DNA of 55,570 nt from Parachlorella kessleri (taxonomy: Eukaryota > Chlorophyta > Trebouxiophyceae > Chlorellales > Chlorellaceae). Below are positions 9,705 to 22,348 of the stretch, one piece after another (position 1 is the stretch's first letter; each line of letters starts with the position of its first letter). The stretch lies in contig BBXU01000716.1 of NCBI GenBank assembly GCA_001598975.1, forward strand, positions 1 to 55,570, in the 5' to 3' direction. Made by a program: the position numbers and the translations under genes. Below the pieces are notes generated by a model, which was not told the origin of the DNA, made no database searches, and saw only the letters and a program-made list of their open reading frames with translations.

Positions 9705-11933
9705 TCAGGCTTCCTTACCTTCGGTGGAGCCATCGAAGGCCATGACGCGGGGACCGTTCATGCTGGCATCCCCGCCGGGAGCCTCGCTGGCACCAGCCGT
9801 GCCAGGCGTCCCCGACACGCTGCTGGCCATCGAAAAGAAACCGCCACTGCCGGAGCCGCCAGCGTAGGAGGTGCCACCTGCAATAAGGTGGGAGTCTTCT
9901 TAGGCTGAACAAGGGAGCGAGCAAGGATGCTAGGGCCGGTTGCAGTTAAGCCATCGTACAAGCCCCGCATAGAGTCCACTGATCAACTGCTGGGGTTGCA
10001 GTGGTATTATGCATAGGGTGGTAGCTGTCGTTGCTCTCTCGGTGGGCAGACCGTAGCTGTAAGCAATGGGCAAAGCAGTGGGCATGGGGAACTAGTGGGA
10101 AGGTGGTATTTTCGAAGGAGATGGTACAACCTACCCGGCACGATAGCCTGCTATGTCAAGCACCGACTCACCAGTGCAGTCAAACTTGCCCTTGGCTTCC
10201 AGCCCGCAAGTCCACTGGGGCACGGCATCGGGCGCCTGGATCTGGGACGTCTGCTGGCAGGGGTTGCTGAAGGGCAGCTCGATGCGCGGCATGGCAATGC
10301 CAAAGCCGAAGTTCATGTTGGGCATGTTGAAGGCCTGGGAGAAGGGGCTCTGCAGGAGGCAGAGAGGCAGCAGTTGGGTCAGCACTGTGTCCTCGCGATG
10401 GACGGCTGGCCAGGAGTGGCTGTGCACCCATAGCAGTACAGGTCTCGTCCTGTGAGCCATGACCATCCGCATGTGGCCGGCACCCCAACTCCAACTCTGT
10501 GTATGGGGACTTGTCCACCGCAAGCATGCTGCTGTTGTTGTCTTTCGCTGCTGCCCACCTTTGCTGCGCCGCTGCTTCCTGGGAGGAGCATGCCTCTGGC
10601 TGGAACCCTCCTCTAACTTGCAAGCAACTTTGGACCCAACTCCTCTTCTCACCGTGACGCTGCACTGGCCCTGGTTGTAGAAGACCTGGGAGGTGCCTGT
10701 CAGGCTACCAGTAATGCTGACGCTGGGGCTGGCGGCCTTCACAACCACCGACCCGGTGCCGGTTGCCTGGAGCGCCACCTGCTTAGTCACCTCTGCAAGA
10801 GGAGCAGCCGACCAGGGCACCTTTAGTATGCAACAATGGCTGCCGATTGTGGAACACATGCAGACATTCAGGTTGATTAAGTATAGGACATAGCAAGTGT
10901 TTGGCAAGCATGGGGCCCCATGCACTGGCATCCTGCTGCACAGCCATCCTGTCTCTAAATGTGGATGCCCCCCTGTGCCCCACTGCTGTGCCATGCAGCA
11001 CTTCCCACACTGAGCCCCCAATGTTGGATCCTCACCGGACAGATAGATGTCAGAAGTTCCAGAGGAGCTGACAGTAACAGCGCCGATGGTGCCATCCACA
11101 ACCACCGTGCCAGTCCTGCACAGAGTGCGAGCCGGCAAGAGTCAGCAGCATTGGATCGACAGCTGGACATTGACATGTCGTGGCAACAGCATCCTTCCTT
11201 ACCTATGCGCTGTGCATGGCATATGGGCTGTGTTTGTTTCCGAGCTGGCTCTCTGCCCGATGTGCCCAGAAACCATGCTGCCCCCCCCCTCCCGATAGTG
11301 TCGCCCAACTTGGGGTAGGTGTTCATCTCATGTATGTTTCCTCACATGCTCCATTGAAGTGTTGTATAGCCACGCTAATTCCAGGGCATATGCAGCAGGT
11401 CCAGACAACCATGCAGGCAACATGCCCTTCCTGCGCTGCTTTGCGTGCAGTGTCTGACAAGCCACAACACCTGCAAGCAGCCCATGCAGAGGCCTACAGG
11501 CATACCCTGAGGTGGAGACCGACAGGTTGGGCGCCTTGAGCCCCTTCACCACCAGGCTGCCGCTGCCCACGCTGGACAGCGTCAGCTGCTGTGGGGCGAA
11601 GCCAGGGGCAAGCACCACAGTACCCACTGACGCCACGGAACGGAGAGCCTCAGCTGGCAGGGTCACAGTGACTTTGATGGGCTGCTGGGTGGAGAAGTCC
11701 CCAATGGAAGCCAGCTTCAGGGTGCTAGAGGTGACTGTCGCCCGGAAAGCATCCTGTACAGGCGTCTCCGCGTCGATTCGAACGCTGTAGGCGGCCCCAG
11801 GGGCCAGCTTGACGGCATATGGGACGCAGACTCTGACTTGGTTGAAGGTGCCGGGGGTCAGCGTAATGGGGGCTGCCCGAGCCAGGCAGGCGACCATAAG
11901 AGCGGCGCTTGCGAGGACGAAACGTGTCTTCAT
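9705..11933 (-). CDS. Secreted protein with DUF2807-like (auto-transporter adhesin head) repeats
   Basis: Five exons (11933-11506, 11115-11036, 10792-10653, 10349-10172, 9877-9705) give 332 aa with every phase consistent. It begins with a signal peptide (MKTRFVLASAALMVACLARA, cleavage near residue 21). The body carries repeated 15-20-residue beta units such as SSTLKLASIGDF, LTLSSVGSGSLVVKG, NLSVSTSGTGTVVVDG, AVTVSSSGTSDIYLSG and VSITGSLTGTSQVFY. That is the pattern of the DUF2807 head domain of bacterial GIN/adhesin proteins, which folds as a beta-helix. Exon 4 is Cys- and Pro-containing (PCQQTSQIQAPDAVPQWTCG) and may be a separate small domain. The C-terminus is Gly/Ser-rich. It is probably exported to the cell wall or surface. 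A donor-like GTAAGG at 9718 could continue the gene, but reading through gives a stop six codons later, the simpler model. Confidence 0.7.
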
Positions 11934-12793
11934 GATGTCGTGACTGCTTGGGAGTATGGCAGGATCATCCAAGAGGCGTGGAGCAAAGATCGGTGGCAGG
12001 CTGATTTTTGCCTTGGACCGTCCAAGGGAGGCGGGAAGCTTCTGGTAGCAGCATGCAGGCCGCTGCTGAGGAAGTACCGGCCACCTGGCCATCAACATAG
12101 AGCCACCAGGCATCTGGAGCCAGCTGCTGAGCGTGACAAGCGACACAATGTGTGCTTGCCCATGAGACAAGCTTGACTGCTTTGCCAGAGTACACGCAAG
12201 GATGCGCTCTCCTCCTCACACCGGCCCTAGGCTGATGGGTTGCACATGTCTCAAGCCAGGGCACTGCCAGGGTGCTAGCCAGGGCTAGCAAGCTCACGCC
12301 AGTGGCTAGCACCCTGCCGGCACATGCCAAATTCTCAGAGATAAACCTGTTATGCCTTTAACCAGATGCCCACACCGAGCTCCTGAGCTTAACTGCCAGT
12401 GCAGAGATGGAGGTACAGCTTCCCCATGCATGTCACGCCAGGGATAATGCATATACCCCAAACCTGCAATAATGCAGGTGTGAAATATTCACACCTGCTA
12501 CCCACCAAAGCACAGCACAGCACTAAAAAAAGTTAGTATGTTTGCATACATGAACTCTGTTCACTCCACATGCCATCCACAGTGTCCACTAGCTGCATTT
12601 GCCCTGCATTTGCCTGCAGCAGGTCAATGCGTCCATAAAAGCAAGCAACAGCGAGCACTTGCGAGAAATCGTATCACAGACACTACTGCCTGTTACTGTC
12701 TGTGCTGCTGTGCCGCAGACTACCGCAGCAACTGGAGCGAATTGCAACCGGCCCTGCAGGCCCCCTACCGCACTCTCTCACAGCCACACTGCG
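11934..12793. promoter_or_regulatory. Intergenic region between DUF2807-like gene and PAF1 3' end
   Basis: About 860 bp without a supported gene. It carries the upstream region of the secreted-protein gene and the 3' region of PAF1. Apart from the paired hairpins at 12463-12498 and an A-rich run at 12525-12532, nothing distinct is seen. Confidence 0.4.
12463..12498. repeat. Two overlapping palindromes sharing one arm
   Basis: CCTGCA-ATAA-TGCAGG at 12463-12478 overlaps an 11-bp perfect palindrome GCAGGTGTGAA-ATA-TTCACACCTGC at 12474-12498. The shared GCAGG arm can pair left or right but not both at once, so the two folds exclude each other. The second palindrome would also suit a dimeric DNA-binding protein. 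Confidence 0.75.
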
Positions 12794-15700
12794 CTACAAG
12801 TCATCGTCATCATCCCCAAACACGTCTCGCAACACCCCTTGCTGCTGCTGCACCACTGGAGATCCCCCTTCGGCCCCATCTGCTCCGCCTGCTCCCTGAT
12901 CTGCCTCCTCCGGCAATGTCTCCCCATCCCACGCTCTATCCTGGGGGCCATCTCCTGCCCCACCAAGTCCAGCTCCCTCCCAGTCAGCATCTGCTTCCCT
13001 GCCATAGGACGCAGGCGTGGAGGCGCGCTTCGCTAGCCGCCTCCGTTCTGTAGCTGCTGCTGCCGCCGCTTGGTTGCCTGCGCCCCCTTTGCCTGCCGCC
13101 ATGCTATTTTCGTCCTCGATGTCCTCTAAGTCAAGGTTGCCAGGCAGCCGCAGCACCACCTGCCCCGACGCAAGAATGGATGCTGTGCTGTCAGGCTCTG
13201 ATACGGATTATCGAACCCCAACTTTCATAAACCGCCGCCCCCCCCCCCCCCCCGCCCCCCAATAGGAGCCATACCACAAGGGACGGGTACTGCCCCACAG
13301 CCTCCGTAACAGGTCACACCTGTGCCCACAAATGGCACCCATCACTTTCCAGGGCAACAGCAGGTGCCAGCAGGTGAGGTGCGATGGGCGGCAGCACTTG
13401 CCAAGCAAACGCTGACGGCAATGGCACCCCTTGTGTACTTCCTGTCTGACCCGGCATAGTTCAACTGACAGGTGGGCCTTCATGCCACCATAAGCAACCC
13501 TTGCCCCTACGCCACCACCCCATGGCCCACCTTCTCTGGCAGCACACGAAAAGGGAGATGATGCACTTTCCACAGAATTTTAGAATCAACAATCCCTCCT
13601 CCCCCATGACTGACATCCAGCTGCTTGCTGGGGCCTAACCTCCTTCCGGGACTCCAAAGCCTCCATTTTGGCTACTCCAAGCCCTACCTACTGCGGCGCC
13701 ACCAAGCGGTGTCCCCCTCAATGTCAAGCTGCTGCCCTTATTCTCCTTTCAACTCCTTATGCATGTTCAGCCACCCCAGTTTGGCCACTCGCCCCCCTTG
13801 CAGACTGCCCACCTTTGCCGGTGGCACAAAGTCCTCGTCCCCTTCGTCGCTGAACTGCTGGCGCTTGCGCTTCTTCAGCATCAGCTTGGTGTTAAGATCC
13901 TTATACCCCACGTGGTCCCCGGCAAACCTGCACAGCAAACAAATTCGCCAGCTCATTATTGTACACGGTGGGGCAGACAACGAGGGGCATGCCTGCCTAC
14001 CAAGAGCCATGTAATTGCACAGACGTCTTATACCTGGTGGTGTAGCTCCCTAATTGTGGGGTCATAGCCTATGCCACCTGGAGCTGTATGCATGCATACA
14101 AGGCGTGTGCCCAAGAGCAGCCATGACAGTGCTGGCCTTTTGTTGATGGCAGCAGGCGTAGCAGGCCACACAGCGTCACAGCTTGTTGGTGCCCTCCAGC
14201 ACCGCAGGTGCCAGCTAGGCGTCCCACCCACAGCCGCCTGGCCACCTTTCCCTTGCCTAGCCATGTCAGACAGAACATGGAAGGCAACCCGCGACTCCCT
14301 CCGCCTCACCAGCGGACCCCCACACTCTCCATGCCGCTGCAATGGGCTGATGGAGCCTTGGGAAGAACGACCAGCCGTCCAGCCAGAGATGCCGCGGCCA
14401 CTCACCGGAAAAGGTACGTCTGGTCTTTGGCATCGAACTTGATGCTCTGGTCGTACTCCCGCACCCACTCGTAGTCTGTCTGCAGCGCCTCAGCTGGGAT
14501 GGCGCTGCAGCAGGGCCCCAGGAACAGCAGCATTGGCACAGACTAAGAAAACATGAGCAAGCTCGGTGCCAGGACCGTACAGCCGTGCGGAACGCGCAGG
14601 GCGGGACGAGCCGAGTTTAGCAGCAACTGCCTGCTGCAGTAACTAGTCACACAAACTTGCCCACAAGGGGTGCAGGCGTAAGACATGCCGGAAACGAGGC
14701 AGCTGAAGGAGGCAGGCAAGAATGTGTGCAATGCAAACACAAGAAACAAAATCCACTCAACATGATCTAACTGTCCCGCTGTACGCACCTTCAAAAGTCA
14801 GCCAAGATCAAGCACAGCCTCGCTGGGCATTTCAGCTACCCGGCAAGCCACCTCAGCAACCCAGGACCACAGCGAGGCATGACGAGGTTGAGCAACTCAC
14901 GGCAAGTACATCATAATCCCGGCCATGGATTGCCAGAATGCAATAGGCCTCAGCCAAAGGCAACCATCCCTGCACCTGCCACCACTCACTCGCTTTGCTG
15001 CTGGGCCTCCACAGGCCGCAAGCGCTTGGGCATCAGGTAGGCAACAAAGCGGTCCACCTTGCCATCAGCCCGCTGCTGTGCAAATGACTTGAGCTGCGCT
15101 GCCTGCAGGGCATCAAGGGTTACAACAGGGGATGTCAATAAAGGGAAGGGTTGGAGAGGAACTACGAGGGCCTGCCTGAAGTCAGTATGATCTGCTGCCC
15201 CAACAGCAGCCTGATGATCCGTAAGGTAGGCAGCATTAGGGAGCTATCTAAAAGCCGACACCCAAGCGGTGGCATGAGACAGCAATCGCCCTGCCCGTGC
15301 GTGCCATGTGACATGCACGGACACCCCTGGATTGCATTCCGATCTCCATGCCCCAATACTACGCGCGTAGTTCACATGATATCCACGCCTACAATAAATG
15401 GCCACTTGGACCCCATCACGCGGCGCAGCCAGGTACCTGCGCTAAGCGCTGCCTCTTCAGCCTGTGGCAGCCGTTCAGCAGGCCCAGCTCTGGCGCCGGT
15501 CAAACCACAGGAGACCCAGGAGCCACAACAGCAGAGAGAAGGCACATCTACCTGTGCCAATCGCTGCCGTTCAGATTCGGGCAGTCTCTGCAGCCGGTCA
15601 AGCTCCGAAGCTGGGTCGTTGTCAAAGAGAGCCAGCACCAGGGTCCGCCCCTCAAGCTCCTCGTCGGGGAACACTGCAGCAGCCGCAGTTGTAACCCTCT

Positions 15701-18059
15701 GGCCTTGTAACGCAAGGGCTGTCTTGGCAGCAACCGCAGGCTGTATCCCATCTGGCTTAGTAAAGGTAGGGCTGCCTTGACGTGTCGGTCAAGTAAGATC
15801 ACACCTCTTGCCAGGCTTACCAGCGACACTATAGTCATTGAAGCAGGCCACACAAAGGTCCAACTTGTCAATACTTCCAAGTAAAGAAGGATTTAGTGCA
15901 TTCCCTGCTTTCCTGCATGACTCACCCCCGCTGCCCTGATTCCATGCAACACCGATAGCAGTGGCTGTGCTTTAGAGGGTATCCAGATGCACAGAACCCC
16001 CGCCTGACCCAAGCAGGCGCCCCACGCACCTGGCAGAACCTCGACTGGCTGCAGGCTGGGGTTGGTGGGGTGCACCGGCACCTGCTGCGCCGCGTCAAAC
16101 GAGCGCTGCAGCATATGCAAGATCCGAGAGTAAGCATGTGTTGTTGGCTGGAAGCCAGCAAGGCTGAAAGCAACACAGCCCCTATACCATGTTGAGTGCA
16201 CCCTTGAAGTAGAAGAGCCTTTCCTGCGCTTTGCTTAATATATAACTGCGCAGGATACCATGTCGGGGCACAGTCCTCCACAGCCACGGTCCCTCGCCCA
16301 CCTATCCTTACAAAACGGCAGCTAGGAACGCATGCTGCCCTAGGGAAACCCATGCAGCACACACATGCTCACCTCTATTGCCGCTATTGCGCCCTCCATG
16401 CCCTCGCCAAGCAGCGCCTCCTCCGCTGCGCGGCGCGCTGCTGCTTCGCGTGCTGCCGCCCGCCGTGCCTGCTCCGCCCCCTCGTTGGTGATGTACTTTG
16501 TGCGCAGCAGCCACGACAGCTCTGCCGCGCTGCCACGCAGGCGGGAGCGCTGGAACCCGGCCCCCTCGCCCTCCTCGTCCTGCTTGGTGTGAGACAGCCA
16601 AGCCACTTCAATGCGCATGCAGGTCAAGTGCAAATTAGGAAAGAAGACCCATGCAGCAGGGAGACAGTGGTGGTCTGGCCCGCATCACCCTTGGGGGATT
16701 GCCCCAAGCGGATGCAAGGTGCAGTCGTAACTGCCCAGGATGTTCGCCGGTGCCAAGGCTTGCCGTCATATAGCGGCTTGGTCTTGAAACTAGCCTCAAC
16801 ACTAGCCTTGCTTCTCCTTAAGGTTCACAGGAGGGCAAGGCTTTGCCAGTAGCCTAGAAGCCCACGATGGGACATGGGCCTAGCTCTCACCAGGCCCTTC
16901 CATGCACCCAAACCTCCTTCTGCCGTCCATCTGGCCGCAGCTGCACTGCCCACCCACAGCCCTCCAAACAGATATAGTAATACACACTACTGAGCCATGT
17001 ACTTCTCTCTCCGCAACCCTCTCCCCTGAGGACAACACCAAGGGCAGCCCTTCACCCCAGAGCCTTGCCTTGAGAAGCTCGGCGTCCTTGGGGTGCAAGG
17101 CCGGCTTGTCCTGCGGGGTTGGGTAGGGGATGGTGTAGCGCTCAATGTCCAGCATGCTGATGGGGATGCCCAGGTCAGGCTCGAACAGCATGTCACGCTT
17201 CATCTCCCGCTCAAGGGAGGTGAGATGGAAGGCGGCCAGCTCTTGCGGCACCAGCGGCGGCAGCAGCATCTTGGGGTCACAGGGCACCTGTACGGGTAGG
17301 TCTCCTTCAATGGTGTCAGTGTGGCAAGAAGCCAGAAGGCGGCATGGGACTGACAGGGCAATATAAGGCATCCAGTCAGGGGTGGGCAGCACAGCAGCAG
17401 GTGTGGTGGGTGCAGAAAAGCGCTGGCATTGGGCTGCCACCAAGGGGTGGGGGTGACACAAGCATACAGTTAGTGTGCAAGGCGGCCACGCCTTGCTATC
17501 CTGTGCCGCCAGGGTCTCCTGAGGGCTGTGGTTCTGTTGTTGACGTGCTTCAGTTGTCTACTCAGGCCAGACCACCACAAGCTGCCTGCTCACCTCGGGC
17601 AGGTCATTCTTGAAGCGGACATTACAGATGAAGGGAGTCTCCCTGCGCAACCTGCTGGGCTGCGAAGGGAGCTTGATCAGGAACTCTGGGCCCCTCTTCT
17701 TAGCCTGCAAGTGTACATGGTCTGAAGCCCCCCCTCAGCAACTGTACGACCTGCACGTCTAGCTGGAGGGTCCCCCATGGGTGCAAGCCCCACCTTCCCA
17801 TTATCCCCCATCGGGGAACCCAGCGGCCGTTGGGCCGCTGTTGGTATTGAGAAGTGCTTCTATCACTGATACAGGTCTACAAGGGGCAGCAGCGACTGAG
17901 ATGATCAAGTCCTATTAAAGTATGCAGAACTCGTGAGCTAATTTCTACTTCATTGAAGGCCTTGATAACTCTGGGGCAGAGTAAAAAGTTTGGCTTTGTC
18001 TGCCACGTACTCGTCCTGCTCTGTCCTGCTGGGCCGCTATCGGGTTCCTGGCTGGCCAT
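12794..18059 (-). CDS. PAF1: RNA polymerase II-associated factor 1 (PAF1 complex)
   Basis: Core subunit of the nuclear Paf1 complex, which couples Pol II elongation to histone modification. Ten exons: 18059-18011, 17721-17594, 17287-17056, 16605-16373, 16105-16030, 15673-15552, 15102-14990, 14504-14406, 13927-13813 and 13159-12794. They give 510 aa (human about 530) with all phases closed. Family blocks in order: PFICNVRFKNDLPE, SLEREMKRDMLFEPDLGIPI, HPKDAELLK, LSWLLRTKYI, HPTNPSLQPVEVLP, VDRFVAYLMPKRL, YEWVREYDQSIKF, YKDLNTKLMLKKRKRQQF. The C-terminus is acidic (GDDDDDL). Exon 3 could instead end at a GC donor (17069) paired with an acceptor at the KQDEEG segment. Both options keep the frame. 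Exon 1 (MASQEPDSGP) is the least certain part. The start codon lies 111 bp from the divergent NicO-like gene. Confidence 0.9.
13238..13260. repeat. Homopolymer C tract in PAF1 intron
   Basis: Sixteen consecutive C, one G and six more C. On the PAF1 transcript it reads as poly-G, inside the last intron. The length is likely variable and prone to sequencing error. Confidence 0.85.
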
Positions 18060-18170
18060 GGCTGTAAGTTGCAAGCCCCATTTGGTGCTAGTTTGCATAG
18101 AGTTGACCTAGGAAGTAAGCAGTGAGGCCGTATCGCCTGTTAAAACCAAGTTTAGAGCTTGCATTGGAAG
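18060..18170. promoter_or_regulatory. Short divergent promoter, PAF1 / NicO-like gene
   Basis: Only 111 bp separate the two start codons, so both core promoters and 5' leaders must fit here or overlap the coding exons. No TATA box is obvious. Confidence 0.5.
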
Positions 18171-20502
18171 ATGACGACCATGCTTCTGGGCCAGCCTCCC
18201 CCATGTATACATAAGAAACCACAACGCTTATTTGGTCTTCCCACAAGGCCTGCACAGCGGGTTCAGAGTTGTAAGCTGCGGCACACGCATCACCAGCAGC
18301 AGCGCACGCCACATACTAGCAGATCGGCAGTATCTGTGTCCTGTTCAGCATGCCCTTCGGCAGCTTGCAATGATGGGCAGCAGCAGCAGCGCGACCTCAT
18401 CAGTAGCGCGCCCTTGTGGACCAAGCTCCTGGGCGCGGCAGCCGCATTTGCAGCCTGGTACAGCATTGCCTCTTTCTGCAAGGCCGCAACACCCTTCTTG
18501 TCGCTCTCACTAGCGCTGGGTACCTCGAGCGAAGGTAAGCCTCAGGTAGCCAAGGCTTACAGGGCATCCGTACTAGGGTTGGCATGTTACTCGTTTGCAG
18601 TGTCCTGTTGCTCCTGTATGCCTGATGACTTCCATGTTGAGTATGCTGTCACCCCGCAAGCCTTTGCCAAGTAATATAAGCCTTTGAAGCTAATTTTCTT
18701 CTAGCCGCCTTTCCCAGGCCTTCGAACTGCTTTTCGAAGCGCATGGGCGGGCTTGGCAGCTGGCTGCTTGCACACACTGGCCGGAGCGGACCACTTGGCA
18801 GCGCTGACGCCGCTCACGATCGGGCGCAGCCATTTCAAGGCCTCACTCATGGGGGCTCTCTGGGGATTTGGGCATAGCACTGGCCAGCTCATACTTGGGC
18901 TGCTGATGGTCATCCTGAAAGACAAGTTTACTCAGGTGTGTGAGCCGCGATCGGCAGCAGCCTGGGTGCTTGGCTGTATGGCTGCCTGTAAGCAGGTTGG
19001 ACTTAAGGCTGGCAAGACTCATCTTTTTGTAAGATTGAGAGGGCTTTAGGGATGCCGCACATGGTGTAAGGCCAGAAACAGGACTTGCGCTTGCACTGCT
19101 TGCACTGCAATCTTTGATACTCCCCGCGTGATCTGTCATCCACCCCATGTCCCTCACTGTCTCACTCGGCCTCTGTCGGTTCACCTAGCTGCTGAGGGTT
19201 CTCTCCTTCGTGTAGTGCACACTGTGCCACGTTGAATGACATGTATGCTGCACTGCATCCCACCACGCCCTGCGCAGTTGGTCCCGGCGCTGTCAAAGTG
19301 GGGCGGGGCCACCGTGGGGCTCACGCTGCTGGCCATTGGCTGCTTGGGGATCTATGAGAGCTTCTTCGACGAGCACCACGACGAGGAGCACAGCGCTGTG
19401 CCAGCGGAGGCAGCAGGTGTGGCCTGGTGGTATCACAGTCGGGGCACAAGGGCTGGCCATGTGCTGGCATGGGGGACTGTTGAGTGGACGGGCTGGGTGG
19501 CGGTGAAGGCCTGCGTACCAGCTTCGACATGGCCTTCGGGTGGCCTATGGAGGATGGCTGCATGGCCTGCGCCTCCCTACGGAAAGGCATCTTGGGTCGA
19601 CCTGTGCTGTTCACCATGGATTTGCTGGGAACAGGTTTGCTGTTGTGTTGAGGCTGTGCGCTGCAATACTGTTTTGGCAAGGAGTCTCACAATGTGGGGT
19701 TGTGAGGAGCACTGGTTGACGCTGTATAGTCCATCTCCGGCTGTTCTCCTTACCCCTGCTGCAGCATTCGGCTTGCTGTAGCTTGCAAGCCGTGGGTCAT
19801 GGGTTGGGAGAGTTTATGACGCGACATGCTCCTGCCCTCTCTGGCTGCCTGCTGCAGCTGAGGTGCTCATGCAAGATGGCGTGCTGGTCGCGCGCCCCAA
19901 GGCTGTGAGCACAAAGGGCTTTGGCACGCTAGCTACCTTTGCCACCGGAATCGTGTACGGCCTGCAGCCGGACGCCTTGTTCGTGATTGTTCCGGCGCTG
20001 GCTTTGCCCACTAAGGTGGCGGCGACAGCCTATATCTTCTGCTTTGTGGCTGGCACGGTGAGGGAACGAACGGTAAACCTGCTTACAGCAGCGCGGTTGT
20101 ATGCCCTTGTTTCGTTCGCCTCGCCTCGCCTCCGGTTTGAGAGCCTGGTTTACTCCTGGCTTGGCTATATGAATGTTTTGTGTTCAGAAGGGTTACACCT
20201 TTGCTGATAGCCAGAGGAACAACTCATGGGGATGGCCCTTACGTGGCAACTGCAATGTTGGCATCTCCTGCTGACCCTCGGATGCGACACCCTCGTCCCT
20301 CTGCCTGGTGAAATTGCAGGTCTGCGCCATGGGTGGCTACTCTGCCGTCATCTCCGCCACGTCAGCAGCCCTCAAGAAGTCCAACTCGGGGCTCACACAG
20401 AAGCTCTCCGGCATCGCGTCTGCGGCAGCAATAGCAATTGGCATCACCATCCTGGCTGGTGGCCTGGGGGTTTCCTTGCCATTCGGACTGGGCGTCCACT
20501 AG
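18171..20502 (+). CDS. Plastid UreH/NicO-like (high-affinity nickel-transport family) membrane protein
   Basis: A polytopic membrane protein of the UreH/NicO-like group found in plant and algal plastids. Five exons (18171-18534, 18718-18935, 19278-19416, 19858-20057, 20320-20502) give 367 aa with closed phases. Residues 1-80 are Ser/Arg/Gln-rich and acid-poor, as in a chloroplast transit peptide. Then come hydrophobic segments with the family signature HTLAGADHLAALTPLTIG (about 140-157, the metal-binding His/Asp cluster) and GALWGFGHSTGQLILGLL, a His/Asp/Glu loop FFDEHHDEEHS that could bind metal, GIVYGLQPDALFVIVPAL, and a C-terminal pair of helices ending GITILAGGLGVSLPFGLG. Nickel or cobalt transport is the family label. 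The real substrate in plastids is not shown by the sequence. The start is the first in-frame ATG after the upstream stop. Confidence 0.82.
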
Positions 20503-21991
20503 GGTGGGAGGCCAGCAGCCTGCAAGCACTCGTCGTGCGTTGCGTGGTGCTGTCCTCCGTTCAGAAAGGGGACTGAGTGTCTGTTGTCTTTGTGTGCCGT
20601 AGGTGCAGGCCTGGATTGCGTGCCTGGGCAGACGGCCAGTCCATGCAACCTCTCAAATTGTGGCTGTGCCTTCTGAGAGTGCGAGCCTTCGTACTGCATG
20701 TAGTCTCCCTAGGTGGCTTGTTAGTGACACACGCCACACATGGCAGGTGTGGTAGTACTTTGAACCAATCGCTGTTGTAGGTAGGGAGCCTGGTTAATGG
20801 TGTTGGCAGCCTGCTGGCTGCCGCTGCTCGTTTGCTGCTGGCTGCTCGGCTGCCTTAGCCTCAGCTCCTTCTCACTCGTTGAATTTTTTTCTGTTACCTG
20901 CTTTAGATCTGCGTTAGCAGTCCCAGACTTTTATAGCGCCCAGCTCAAGTTGGTGCGCCTTTCATGCCCCCTGCTTTGAACGCATGCCCAGCTTTGCGGT
21001 CATGCACTTGTCCCATTTATAGCGCATGACAGTCTTGCCTTGACCGATTGTGTCAAGTGCCAACTGGCGTGCAGCCGGGGACATCACACACATTCTTCTC
21101 GGACTACTGTGTCTGGTTATGTCTCTGGTTAGGGTGGCAGGCAATGCGGTCAGAGAGGAGATTCGGGTATACTGGACTGACAGGGGTGTATGCAGTTATG
21201 TCTCTGTTTCCCTCCAGGCGGCTGGCAAAATCGAACCATCCCCCTTATCACTCCATGTAGAAGTTGATGGGGCCAGTTACTAGAAGTGCAAAAGAGGGAG
21301 AGGTAACTGCTGAACTGTCTGACGCGGCTTGATGCCACTTGAGGTGGGTTGTCAATGGAATCTCTAAGAACAGCCAGTTTTCGCTCGCCTCTTACGTGCT
21401 CCGCTGGCCTGGGGAGTCCCACTCTTTGGGTGGTGGCAAAAGATAGTGACAGAAAGGAACTGCATGGACAGCACGGCATGGCTTTGATGCTCTCCGGGTG
21501 TCAGCATAATGCATGGCAGAATGCATCCCATCGTCCAGCTCAACTCTCACACCCTGTTCGCACTACCTGCCACCCATGCTACTAATTGGCTTCAGGCCCA
21601 GACCCACAACAAGGAAACACAGCATCAAGGGCTGAGCCGCCTTGGCAACACCCAGCACCTCCTTGCAACTAGCACCATTGACAACCTCCCAGGCTGCCTA
21701 TCCGTTGCATGGACTAATCAAGTTCCTTCCTACCAATAGCATGGCTGCTTCGCAAGCAACCATCAAGAGCACCTCTCCTTGCAAGCATCCTACAGGTGGC
21801 AGCCTGCCTAGCAGCACTCGGCCAAGCTTGGCTCTTAAGGCATGTTCACAAGCAGTCGCAGCACACACGTGCCTTGTCAGACAAAATATTCAAACTCAGG
21901 CACGCCCCAGAGCATAACTGCAACGCCCCAGTCACTATAGTTCGCCTTAACTCTGTTCGCATGACCAGCCACCCTGACTAAAATATAAAGC
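20503..21991. other. Gap with no supported gene
   Basis: About 1.5 kb between the NicO-like gene and the minus-strand exon at 21992. There are short frames only, including a hydrophobic 60-codon plus-strand frame at 20797-20979 without family resemblance or splice support. It probably holds the NicO-like 3' UTR and spacer. Confidence 0.5.
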
Positions 21992-22108
21992 CTACATGGA
22001 AGCATCCCTCGGGACAAACACAGCCTGGCCTACATCACGCTCCTTCCCCACCGCCTCCCCCCAGTGGCTCACAAGCTTCTCGTCCTGAAGCCCTGCCGCC
22101 TTCAGCTT
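21992..22108 (-). other. Orphan terminal exon at the mL43 locus
   Basis: A 3' splice site (CGTTTGCAG) is followed by 38 codons and a TAG. The peptide starts KLKAAGLQDEKLVSHWGEAV and ends AVFVPRDASM. Codon use and composition are strongly coding. It enters in phase 0, the same phase as the mL43 donor at 22531, so it could be an alternative last exon of that transcript. I find no independent upstream exon with a start codon in the 240 bp between. Confidence 0.5.
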
Positions 22109-22348
22109 CTGCAAACGGAAACAACACACACTCCAGCAGAATGCCACTCTGACTGCCCTGCCGTGCAACATGCGCACTGTGCACAAGACTAGTGCAACTG
22201 CTTGCCCACCTCACATAACCCAGCAATCTTGTGAACAACAGATGTTACACCGCCCTAGTGCCACACTTTGCTACTGGACCCTGCCCCACCACACGGCAGG
22301 TCATTTCATAGGGCACAGCAAGAAGCCTAGGCAGTGCCAATGTTAGGC

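Noticed and set aside
10131..11138. 335-codon minus-strand open frame
   Set aside because: It is in the frame of the secreted DUF2807-like gene but reads through its introns. The canonical acceptors and donors split it into exons.
12538..13053. 171-codon plus-strand open frame
   Set aside because: Antisense shadow of the last PAF1 exon and its 3' region.
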